Source of the DNA: Synura sp. LO234KE
Taxonomy: Eukaryota; Sar; Synurophyceae; Synurales; Mallomonadaceae
Assembly: GCA_015143735.1 (NCBI GenBank)
Contig: VKHC01000519.1
Coordinates: forward strand, 1 to 11,408
Direction: 5' to 3'
Length of the DNA stretch: 11,408 nt
The notes beneath the pieces were generated by a model. The model was not told where the DNA came from and did not search any database. It was given only the letters and a program-made list of their open reading frames with translations. Both the position numbers and the translations under genes were made by a program. Below, in pieces: positions 1 through 7,885 of this stretch (position 1 is the first letter of the stretch; the number at the start of each line of letters is the position of its first letter).

Positions 1-105
1 CACGGGACTTGCCAGTTGGTTCCTGGAGAGTTTTTAGTTTAGGTGGTGATGCGGGGTTACCTCTCATTTTGGTCTGTTTTTTCTTTCAGTCCTCAACTAC
101 TTAAT
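1..105 (+). other. Possible last exon of a gene entering from the left edge
   Basis: A very good acceptor-like tract (gttttttctttcag, ending at 90) follows a donor-like TTTAG|GTGGTG at about 43. Joining them keeps one frame (RVFSL then VLNYLI) to a TAA near 105-108. The segment is too short to identify and could be chance. Confidence 0.15.
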
Positions 106-447
106 CTAACTATACGATTTTCGGGAACCACTGCACTTTCCCGCATCCCCCTGACTGTTTTGGATTTCTGAAAACTCAAATGGTTAGTAATTATAAAAAC
201 TGGACGAAAATGGCAGACTAGGAAATAACACCGCAGAAGGAACCGTGTGCCTGCGGTACTTATTCACTCCCTATGTACCTACTGGCAAGCCCCAATAACC
301 GAGTGGAGTGCTTCAGGTGGCTGCACCTAGGCGCCGGTGTTAGGTCGCCATGATGTCCCCTACGAGGTAAAATGGGACACGTGACGAAACGCCAGCCGCA
401 CTCAAAACATAGGGAACGGGTAAGGGTAAAGAGGGTAGGGGCGTGTC
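106..447. other. Apparently noncoding stretch
   Basis: I see no gene, repeat or RNA structure here that I can support. Base composition is mixed, with a GC-rich patch at about 310-480. Confidence 0.5.
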
Positions 448-596
448 ACACAGGATAGCTAGGTATGTCCGCCCTGCCCCTACACCTAGTGTGATCTGCT
501 AAGGAGCTCATAGGAGTGCTTAGTTTGCGTGGTCTGCAATGTCTCTGTGTGTAATCTAAGCTAAGTTTCTGTGAAAATAAAACACAGGATAGCTAG
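448..596. repeat. 15-bp exact direct repeat pair
   Basis: The copies at 448-462 and 582-596 are identical (134 bp apart). They are interpreted as a target-site duplication around the insert described separately, but a simple duplication is possible. Confidence 0.75.
463..581 (+). mobile_element. Possible short retroposed insertion with target-site duplication
   Basis: The 119-nt segment is flanked by an exact 15-bp direct repeat, ACACAGGATAGCTAG, at 448-462 and 582-596. The repeat is not low-complexity, so a chance match this close is unlikely. The insert ends with an A-rich tail containing AATAAA (576-581). Direct repeats of 7-20 bp plus an A-rich 3' end are typical of LINE-mediated insertions such as SINEs or truncated processed transcripts. 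The body has no recognised tRNA-, 5S- or 7SL-like boxes and no coding sequence. Confidence 0.4.
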
Positions 597-2463
597 TAGC
601 AGAAGGATTGGTGGCATCTGCGCCTACTCTGGCGCATATCTAAGCTCGGGAACAAACTCTCAATCAGCTTTACCTGGTCGAGTGTGAGTGCTGCCAAGGA
701 ACTGCCGCGATTTTGCCGAGTGAACCTAGAATGGCGGTACTACAAGGTGTACAGTTTGTGTTTGACTGCACGACTCTTGGAGCTGCATTACAAGCCCCCT
801 CCTTCGACGTATAAAGTTTTTCACGATTACTCCTTGCGCTGTAGCGCGACTAGCTGAGATAACCGTACTAAATCCCCAAATTTTGTGTCAATATATCCAC
901 TCTAGGTGATCGAGATCATTAATCTTAGCAGTCTAGCTAAGTCGTGAGAGCAAGCTTGACTTGACGTGCTATAAGCAGTTGGTCATTTTCCTACAGGGAG
1001 GAGATGTATTCGGCTACCTCTGCGGTATAGTAAGGAGGAGCCAAATATGCTTCCTGTTTTGGAGAGACCACAGGCGGTCTGAGAAGTGCTAGCACGGCTT
1101 ACTTAATCCAAATGGCAGAGTGAACAAGTTGAGACAGCTTGATTATAGGCTGCAGCGCATTTCGGATGTTGTTCCCTGGGCTCCAATACATGAGGAACAC
1201 TGTCCAAAAAGAACTTGCAATCATGAGAAGGCGCGGAATGAAGGTCTTCATTCTGGAACGAAGAAGCATATCAGCAGCATCGCTGTAGATAAGTAACTTA
1301 ATTTGCTTCATTTATCTCATTCCGGGCTTCAGCCTTGAGCGTCCGACGACTGGGGCCGGGCATCGCCCCAGCAATTACTGCCATTACACTTTGAAGGTAT
1401 TGTAGATACGCTAGTTAACGGTTATACTGCTAAGTAGGAAAAAATTGCGTGGAAGCGCTGATGTTTTTCATGGCTCGAATTTTAAAGTCAAATTGCGGGA
1501 TTCCCGCATTTTGTGTGATTCGGCCAAAAAATATTTTCGCCAAAATAAAGTTTTTAATCACGGATTGATGGCGCTGGAAAACTGAACTCCAGCAGCTGGA
1601 AACGTGTTGCGTCTCGTTTTCCTTCAACAGACCCGGTTATAGCCCGGAATGACGGTTTTGCAAAAATATAACTAGTTTTAAAATATTACTTTTTATTACT
1701 TGTTTTAAAATCCGGAAGCTGGGGACGATGCGACCTGCGCATTGTCGGCGTAATATAAAGATGATCTTGAAGCCTTTTGGCGAATTCTGAGGCGAAACTG
1801 GTCAGAACTGGAGCGGGAAAATTTTAAAGGATGCGATCGGTTCGAAAACCGCCACACGTTTTCCAAGCTAACCCGAGCTGCTTTATACGAGACTTTTGGT
1901 TCGTCAAGCATCCGGTTTCGTCATTTGGGGGAAGAATTCCTCGTCAGCACTAGCCTATTCTCAGACGAGGGGCGGGGAAATTTTCCATCGGCAGTGGTTT
2001 CTTCCTCTTCCCCCACTTAATTACATACGAGCAGCGGATTGTTATTTGCCAGGTTCAAGGCGTAGCTTTTGACTCTTAGGCATTGGTTCATGGTGGGTGG
2101 CCGGGGGCCCGGTGGTGGTCCTTCTCTCTCCTAGTAATATTAAATCACTACTTGATTTTCGGCAAGTTAGTAGATAACAAGATTGGTGAGTGCCCGGCTA
2201 CTGGATAGCACCGAGCAACTTCATTTATGAATTTTTGAGAAGAAATAAGTTCACCCTACTCGGTTCAATAACAAGTTAACGAAGTTGTCGGTTACAAATA
2301 TGAACTGCGAGTTGTAACGGCAGCGCAACAACTATGAGTAAATCAAATCATATCAATAGGAAAAGTGTTGGGACTTTACAATGGCAGGGAATGAGAGCGA
2401 TATATGACGAAATATCAGTGAGAGAAGGTATACACGAGGAATTTGGCTAGGTGAGTACTGACA
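597..2463. other. Apparently noncoding stretch left of the coiled-coil gene
   Basis: Only chance-sized open frames are present (for example the minus-strand ones at 1099-1311, 1430-1627 and 1705-1911, under 71 codons and unlike any known family). An exon-like 33-nt segment at 997-1029 has good splice borders. A 15-bp palindrome (7-bp arms) lies at 1494-1508, and nested inverted repeats lie at 1926-1934/2007-2015 and 1939-1945/1964-1970; all are near chance expectation. The 3' untranslated region of the minus-strand gene should lie just left of 2464. Confidence 0.5.
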
Positions 2464-2741
2464 TCACCGGGGCGGAGAAGGCGGCAAAGAGGAAGATGCC
2501 GGTGTGAGGAGATATCTCGCGTTGGATTGCTGAGCCTGAAGTCGGGGCAGAAGTGGGGGCGTGGGGCGGGAGAGGTCTTGCTTCAGGGCCGTCAGGTCGG
2601 AGAGTACTTGGTTGTACAGCTCGTCAGCCTGGTGTTGGAGCGTGCGGAGACTACGGACCAGATCCTCGTCCCCAACAGCAAGAGCTGCCAGAGCACTGCT
2701 GTTCGGCGGGGAGGAGGGGTTCTGTGGAACTCGCCAGACGT
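2464..2741 (-). other. Exon 3 of the coiled-coil gene
   Basis: Encodes residues 363-454. The frame holds an amphipathic helix (EDLVRSLRTLQHQADELYNQ and on) and a Pro/Ser-rich tail, then TGA at 2464-2466. A GTGATG after the last codons could be a donor to a further exon, but the in-frame stop is the simpler reading. Confidence 0.72.
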
Positions 2742-4000
2742 CTGCACCGTAGAGTAGTATAAGAGGAAGGAGAAGAAGTCAACCAAAATAATATATGCTG
2801 AAGTTATACGTCAGGAGGGCCATATGCAGCCGCTTGCCCTCCACTTCTTGTACCTGGATTCTCCGTGCTAGAGTAATGGGCCTCTTCTCCCCTCTGGGGG
2901 TCCTCTTCACCGCCTTCTTTCCCCTCCCGCCCGGGCACCTCGGGGTCGGACACCTGCCCACGCTCGCGCCGCCTCCCCTTCCCACGTCTTAAGTCCAAAC
3001 CACTGTTTCCAAAACCACTGTCGTCCGTGCTATCAGAGTGCTCGTCGTCTAATTCATAGTTGAAGTCATCATCCGTGTCCGATCCAAGCACTTGTCTTCC
3101 TCCCTTCGGACTCCGCGCTCGTCGAGGTGTGGCACTTCGACGCTGAGTCATGACCTGCGGCTCACTTCTGACAGAGGACTTCACCGCGTTGCTGATTGGT
3201 GACTGATTTCCATTCATATCGTTTCCGTTGCTTTGTGCTGTCGCCGTGGACGGTGGAGAACGTTTACTCATAATTTGGGACGGTTCGAGAATCGCTCTGG
3301 TTGGAGTACAAGGTAATGCATCAACTAGATTACTTTTCCCCGGCTCAATGAGAGGAAAAGTAGAAATGGTTTTCGGAGGGGTTCTGCTCCCCCCATAAAC
3401 AGTGGTGATGTTTATTGATTGGTTACTATTATGGATACCGGATAATGTTCGCTTCGATATGACAGATGGACTCTTTGGATTCCCACCCTTCCAATTCTTG
3501 TAACCACCAATGCCAGAACGAAGTCGCCAACTAAAAAAAATATTGTAATTTAGTTATGCACTCCCCTTGAACTACCTGTCACTTCAATACCTCATTACAC
3601 GACGGATAAAAATATCTTCAACTTTTGAATCATTATGTTCCTTATCAATATCATCATCGCCTAATGGTAATTTCAAGGATTCATTATGTATTGTTTCCGT
3701 AGCGAGCAACTCTACTATTCGCATTTTTAGCGATATATTTTCTTGGTTTAATAGCTCCCTCTTTGCCTCAAGCTCCTTGTAATCGTTTTCCAAATTACTG
3801 ATTTTACTCGTCAGCTCATCAAATCTAGAATCAGAAGATGATGAATTCAGTTGTAAGTTCATCTTGGTCTCATATTGCTCGATCAACTTTTCAAGTTTTG
3901 CAATTGTTTCATCCTTCTCCTTCAATACATCAGATTTGGGGCTTCGTGCCGCTGGAAGAGTGCTTTTGCTCTCTCGTCGCTTAGGAGGGTACATCGACAT
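2464..4000 (-). CDS. Predicted coiled-coil, acidic/Ser-Pro-rich protein of unknown function, three exons
   Basis: I do not recognise this gene. Exons 4000-3591, 3530-2854 and 2741-2464 join in frame to 1365 nt, or 454 residues plus TGA. Residues 1-25 are basic; about 25-105 form a Glu/Lys/Leu-rich coiled coil; 138-286 are Ser/Thr-Pro-rich with many basic residues (likely disordered and phosphorylated). Residues 287-308 are an Asp/Glu/Ser patch of casein kinase 2 type, 318-328 are Arg/Lys-rich, and 329-355 are Glu/Gly/Arg-rich. A second predicted helix or coiled coil spans about 387-420 before a Pro/Ser-rich tail. There is no signal peptide or membrane segment. The start is the first ATG after an in-frame stop at 4034-4036. 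The layout suits a scaffold, cytoskeletal, kinetochore or chromatin-associated protein, but that is inference only. It is transcribed divergently from the CCA enzyme gene. Confidence 0.75.
2742..2853 (-). other. 112-nt intron 2 of the coiled-coil gene
   Basis: On the minus strand the donor is AATCCAG|GTACAAG and the acceptor follows a pyrimidine-rich tract and ends acggtgcag|ACG. Phase 1; codon 363 becomes GAC. Unspliced, the frame stops at 2804-2806. Confidence 0.78.
2854..3530 (-). other. Exon 2 of the coiled-coil gene
   Basis: 677 nt encoding residues 137-362 and the first base of codon 363. The ATG at 3271 in this frame is an internal Met (residue 224), not a start: the frame is open upstream to the splice acceptor. 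It contains the Ser/Thr-Pro region and the acidic patch. Confidence 0.8.
3531..3590 (-). other. 60-nt intron 1 of the coiled-coil gene
   Basis: On the minus strand the donor is ATGAG|GTATTG and the acceptor is an eight-T tract followed by AG. A branch-point-like ATAACTAAAT sits about 20 nt before the end, close to the yeast TACTAAC type. The phase 2 join creates Ser137 and opens a frame that runs straight into the Ser/Pro-rich exon. Confidence 0.85.
3591..4000 (-). other. Exon 1 of the coiled-coil gene
   Basis: Encodes residues 1-136 plus two bases of codon 137. It starts MSMYPPKRRE and ends EDIFIRRVM. Without splicing the frame ends three codons later at TGA 3584-3586. The exon is AT-rich, in contrast to exon 3. 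Confidence 0.8.
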
Positions 4001-4132
4001 TCGAAACGAGCAATCTGAATGTGGTAGCGATGTTTATAGTTTCAACAGGTGAAAATAAATATTTTAAAACTAAAATAATTGCGCTCTGTCAAGCTCGAGC
4101 AATTTTTGCCTTAGATCAGTACTTAAGGCGCA
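4001..4132. promoter_or_regulatory. Shared intergenic (bidirectional) promoter region
   Basis: The two start codons are separated by 132 bp, transcribed outward. The gap has an AT-rich block at about 4050-4080 (TATA-like in both directions). Next to it is an imperfect palindrome: AATTGC at 4077-4082 and GCAATT at 4099-4104, with the perfect 8-bp palindrome GCTCGAGC at 4093-4100 inside. A common promoter is inferred from the spacing; no known factor site is claimed. Confidence 0.55.
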
Positions 4133-5399
4133 ATGGGGACGCCAGAACGAATATTTAATAATCTAAACAAATTAAAATACCGTTTTCATATAGGAAAATT
4201 GTTTAAATCGTCTCGTGTGTCTTTCTCTGCGCGAACTTTTGATGTGAATGAATCGTTTTTGTCGGTCGAGGAGAAAAAATTATTTAATGTTTTAAAGGCG
4301 GTTGTTACTGATGAGCGTTTAGATGCTACTGTTCGGATAGCTGGTGGATGGATAAGGGATAAATTACTCGGAAAGTCCGGAGTTAAAGAAATAGATGTTA
4401 CTTTAAGTAACATCGACGGTGCATACTTTGCAAACATACTTAATCGATGGTGCATTTTCCAAATGGATCAAAAGGTAAAAATTACAGTAATAAAGAGGAC
4501 CTTACGGAAAACTAAAAATCTGGATGTGGTGGCTGTTCAACTATGGGATTTCAATATTGATATTGTAAGCATGAGACATGAACAATATCATAAGGACTCC
4601 AAGGTGCCTTTTACGCCTTCTTTCGGCAGTCCGTTAGAGGATGCACTGCGCCGAGATTTGTCTATAAATTCTCTCTTCTTCAATATCCACACTGGAAAAA
4701 TTGAGGATTTTACAGGTACTGGAATACGGGATTTGTATTTAGGACATATTTGTACTCCTCTCGAGCCAAGCATAACCCTACTGGATGATCCCCTTAGATC
4801 TTTTCGAGTCATAAGATTCGCCTCTAGATTTAGATTTACTATTGAGAAGTCTCTTTACAACACCTTGTCGAATAGCACAGACGTGAAAACTGCTCTACGG
4901 GAAAAAATAAGTCCAAACAGAATAGGGACAGAAATTTTCAAGATTTTGAGTGACCCTGTTAGCAGCTTGCGAGCGATCGCTTTATTCTATGGTACCGGGA
5001 CTTGGGAAGCTGCTTGCAATCTTCCTCCTGTGAATACTTCGCTTTATATTTTAATGAAACCGTTCTACGATGTGAAGGAGTACCAGGATTACTTCGAAAG
5101 CAACGACCCTGATCCTGAAAAGCCAATCCATCGCACTACGCAGACATTCTATAAGGACGTATTTCGTCGGGCTCTTACTCGCCCCATCTTCATCGCCTTG
5201 TTGTTGGGAGCGACACCTGGATATGGTTTCTCTTCCGCCGCCTCGTCCACTTCCACCGGAGGCATAGACGACAAACCAGACCCTCTTATGCCTCATCTAA
5301 ACATGGTCAGTTGGCAATCTAATGCCCTTGCGGTTGTGTTCTGTTATCTGTTTAGGTTCGATCCTGCGGTTCGTGTGGTTAGCCTTATGTTCCCATTGA
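4133..5399 (+). other. Exon 1 of the CCA-adding enzyme gene (catalytic half)
   Basis: Encodes residues 1-422 with all nucleotidyltransferase motifs. The frame stays open to TAA at 5459-5461, but the conserved hydrophobic stretch ending in MFPL stops at 5398. The only GT between that point and the stop is at 5400-5401, so I place the donor there (phase 1). Residues past 422 (YKYTK and on) do not resemble the family and are probably intron. The stretch around 367-378 is a Ser/Thr/Gly/Ala-rich linker, perhaps a lineage-specific insertion. Confidence 0.75.
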
Positions 5400-7535
5400 G
5401 TTATAAATACACGAAAATATCGCATCTTCAACTTATTCCTATTCACCCTTCGAGATCTTAATCGGCAGATGGCTTCATTTTCACTTTGAAGTGATGTGGG
5501 TTTACTTATGGATACCTCCCATCACATCTCTTTGAAATGATGTGGGATATGAATATCTGTCATGATCAATTCTCTGTTTTGTCATTTGTTCATATGTATT
5601 CCTGTGACGTATGCGCGGCAGAGTGGTGACCGAAGTACAGTCGTGGGTGAAGGGAATTACAGTGAGGACCTCCTGCCGCGTGTTCGCCATATGCGAGAAG
5701 TGGTGCGGTGGGATCCTCCGGTCGGTGCTCGACATCGGACCCTGTGGTGAGAGTGGACACGATACGATCCGACCCTCCCGCCTCCTTCCTCCACAGTGCA
5801 GGCCTCCTCTCATCTCCTGACCGCTCATCCTTCTCATTTCCTTCCTCCTGTCTGTGGCACACGATCTTCCTGCACTGTCTCACGCTTCAGTTTCACCGCT
5901 CTCCTCGGGGACTGCTTCGCGTTCTCCTCCTGGGCATCCAATCATGGCACGAGGAAGTCCTCGTTGAGCGAACTCGTCATGAAGGTGTGTGGTGACTTGT
6001 GGCAGAGTAATCGGTGTCGTGGAATGGGCGCTAGAGAAAGCTACGCTGACTGATCGTACATGTATGATTTCTACTGCGAGAAAATGCATATTGTATTCTA
6101 GTCGTCTATCTGATGATCGAGTGTGCGCACTAACCTATTATTTTCGGAATCGAATAGAATTCTCTGCACCTCTCACTACAAGATTACAATGAGGCGAGGA
6201 CCCTCTTCTGGACCGCCCTCAAGCTGAAGAAACTGCTCAAGGCTTCGAGAGTTTATTTGGAACAAGTCTGGACCGACAAGGACTCTCACAGTGGGGAATT
6301 GCATCTGCCGCAAGCCCGTGTCTGTTGGCCTTCCACACCCTCCAGTACCCCTTTACCTCCAACATTCGGTCCGTTTGATCGATTGTCACTGGGACACGCC
6401 GTGGTAGGCGCTCCCTCCCTCCCCACGGCGCTCCTCTTGGCTCTAGCAAACCTATGTCAGGAGGAGGTGGAGGGCGCGCTGTTGTCGGCGGAAGGGTCGG
6501 AGGCCCTGGTACGTGTGCTACTGAAGGAAGTCGATCTCGCAGACGTGCGCACTGCTGTTCGTCCTGCTGTAACCGCCGAGCTGGAAGAGTTGTGGGCACT
6601 GTTCCAGAAGGAGTCAAGCTCTGTGCCAAGGAAAGCTAAACAGCCGACAATCGCATTGGCTCCAGTGCCCCAGGAGCAGCAGGTGCAGGAGGCTGGGGAT
6701 CGATTGATGCGGATCCAACTACGGGAGACTCTCAGACGCGCGCTCTGGTCTTTGGAGTATTTTCTGCTTGCTTTAGAAGAGTTGAAGTTGGGAGAGTCGT
6801 TGCGGGGTCATGTGGCAGGGTCGGAGTACGAGCCGTGGAAGGTTCCGCCGCTGCTGGGCGGCGACGAAGTGCAACAGGTGTGCTATCGGTGGGTCGGTGC
6901 AGATGGTTGACCAGACCGGAGGTCGCTTTCTAGAACTCTCTGTCCCATCAGTTTAGATGCGATGTGTGTGTGTATGTTTCACAGTGACCATGTTATATAC
7001 CTCCTGCCTATAGCTAGAACCCATTCTGACATGTGAGACTGAAATCTTCTTTCAAACACAGCTTCTACCAAGAATACCAAGCGGCAGAGCTTTCAAAGAG
7101 GTGAGCCCCTGAGTCGAATGACTGCTCGGAAGGAGAACGAGAATCAGATGCAACAACCTTCTTCGCCGTGTTCTCTTCCCTTAATATCACTCCCATCACA
7201 TACGCGTGCTGCACCGTACACCCACTCTCCACTTCCCCCGTGCGACGTACGGTCGGACAGCGGTGTTGTCATTGAATTGGGTGGTTTGACAAAGTAAAAT
7301 GCCTGCTAGTGCCACGTGATATTTGAACAAGTCGTATTTCTAGTTCAACTCGTGGTGGTCGTATGATTTCGATTCATAATTATGAAAAAGAAATGAGTAT
7401 CAATAAATACTGTTTGTCTGCGGTCATTTCGCACAGGTCATGGAGCAAAAACTCGATTGGCAACTTTGTTTTCCAGAAGGACAGAAGGGCGACTTGGTGG
7501 AGTACTTGCAGGAGAAGTACAGTTGTTATGTCTGA
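4133..7535 (+). CDS. tRNA CCA nucleotidyltransferase (CCA-adding enzyme), four exons
   Basis: Adds or repairs the 3' CCA of tRNAs using CTP and ATP. Proposed exons are 4133-5399, 6183-6877, 7062-7100 and 7437-7535, together 2100 nt or 699 residues. Visible class II features are GGWIRD (71-76), the metal-site motif EID (86-88, normally DxD), D143 in IDIVSMR, RRDLSIN (173-179), LDDPLR (217-222) followed by a basic helix, and ISPNRIGTE (259-267). The C-terminal half keeps plant/yeast-type signatures: ALKLKK near 434-439, PPLLGGDEV (644-652) and DWQL..P.G with a final VEYLQ helix (674-692). An in-frame TAA nine bases upstream fixes the ATG. The basic N-terminus could be an organelle presequence. 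Junctions 2 and 3 are both phase 0 with good consensus; junction 1 is phase-compatible but has a weak donor. The protein is longer than I expect for the family (roughly 550-600). Identity is strong; the exact first junction is less so. Confidence 0.88.
5400..6182 (+). other. Probable intron 1 of the CCA-adding enzyme gene
   Basis: The proposed donor is ttga|gttata and the acceptor is a pyrimidine-rich tract ending ctcactacaag|at at 6182. Both are phase 1, and the join gives Asn followed by YNEARTLFWTALKLKK, which matches the family's LKLK region. Alternatives are an acceptor at 6157 (tag) or a mini-exon after cggcag at 5468 with a donor gaa|gtgatg at 5491. Both strands have chance open frames here, in a GC-rich stretch at about 5610-5960, that resemble nothing I know. 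Confidence 0.55.
6183..6877 (+). other. Exon 2 of the CCA-adding enzyme gene (tRNA-binding region)
   Basis: Encodes residues 423-654. The frame is open back to a TAG at 6155-6157 and has no ATG at a sensible place, so it is an internal exon rather than a separate gene. It begins with a helix resembling the SLKLKASD region of plant enzymes and ends with PPLLGGDEVQQ, the counterpart of the plant PLLNGKEI motif. In between, around 590-620, is a Pro/Gln/Lys-rich stretch that looks like a disordered insertion. This exon is far richer in GC than exon 1. Confidence 0.85.
6878..7061 (+). other. Intron 2 of the CCA-adding enzyme gene
   Basis: Donor CAACAG|GTGTGC and acceptor ttcaaacacag|CTTC, 184 nt, phase 0. 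Reading past the donor meets TGA at 6908-6910, while splicing keeps the family alignment going. It contains a short run of TG repeats near 6963-6975. Confidence 0.85.
7062..7100 (+). other. 39-nt microexon 3 of the CCA-adding enzyme gene
   Basis: Bounded by acacag| and |gtgagc, exactly 13 codons (LLPRIPSGRAFKE, residues 655-667). It fills the spot between the PLL-G-xE motif and the terminal WQL motif, where plant enzymes have a segment like LKSGGPLVREW. Both flanking introns are phase 0, so skipping it would delete 13 residues without a frameshift. Confidence 0.83.
7101..7436 (+). other. Intron 3 of the CCA-adding enzyme gene
   Basis: Donor AAAGAG|GTGAGC is near consensus and acceptor tttcgcacag|GTC is clear; 336 nt, phase 0. 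No other content is recognised. Confidence 0.83.
7437..7535 (+). other. Terminal exon 4 of the CCA-adding enzyme gene
   Basis: Encodes residues 668-699 and the TGA stop at 7533-7535. The peptide contains KLDWQLCFPEGQKG followed by VEYLQEKY. This matches the extreme C-terminus of plant-type CCA enzymes (WQLAYP, GTAEEC, then a helix with WL). It is the strongest proof that the gene runs to here. An AATAAA at 7689-7694 is a possible polyadenylation signal. Confidence 0.87.
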
Positions 7536-7885
7536 TCACGGGGAACGACAGTTGTTTTATTTGTGCTACTTTGGTCAACTGAGTTTGGTAATAATTGAAA
7601 TATCCTTTGTCGGAAATTCTCCTTCTTCCTCGCCTCGTTTTCGGCTTTCTCGTACAATACAGTAGCTTAATAGTCATTGGGGTGGCAGGAATAAATATTG
7701 CTTGGTTGCTTGGCTCCTTCCTGCGAGTAAAGACAACAGGGAAAAAGCAGTGTAAGAGTATATCTTGTAGTGGTTTCAATGCCTTTTCCGTGGTGGTACT
7801 AACCGCAAACTTCTAGCTAATTGTCTTGGTGAACAGACGAGGAGAACGAGGACGAGAAGAGAACAATATTAGTCTAGTACAGGAG

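Noticed and set aside
1926-2015. Nested inverted repeats (9-bp and 7-bp arms) as a MITE
   Set aside because: No flanking target duplication was seen, and arm lengths are near random expectation.
2779-2985. Separate minus-strand 68-codon frame
   Set aside because: It lies in another frame over exon 2 and intron 2; the frame through the two phase-matched introns explains the region better.
2527-2992. Plus-strand open frames antisense to the coiled-coil gene
   Set aside because: They overlap exons 2-3 of the spliced minus-strand gene and the intron between; GC-rich exons commonly leave the opposite strand open.
3567-4052. Plus-strand frames at 3567-3782 and 3864-4052
   Set aside because: They are shadows of the AT-rich coiled-coil exon 1; Ser/Phe-rich products are typical of antisense Glu/Lys codons.
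5502-6089. Open frames on both strands between exons 1 and 2
   Set aside because: They fall inside the proposed intron, contradict one another and resemble no family.
6237-6629. Minus-strand 130-codon Pro/Arg-rich frame
   Set aside because: It is antisense to GC-rich exon 2 of the CCA-adding enzyme gene and has low-complexity composition.
6257-6910. Stand-alone gene starting at a TTG codon
   Set aside because: The frame is open further upstream and carries CCA-enzyme C-terminal motifs; it is an internal exon that ends at the donor at 6878.
7363-7816. Frames of 100, 113 and 73 codons around the last CCA exon
   Set aside because: They overlap the conserved terminal exon in other frames or follow it; the hydrophobic run at 7595-7720 is not supported by any motif.
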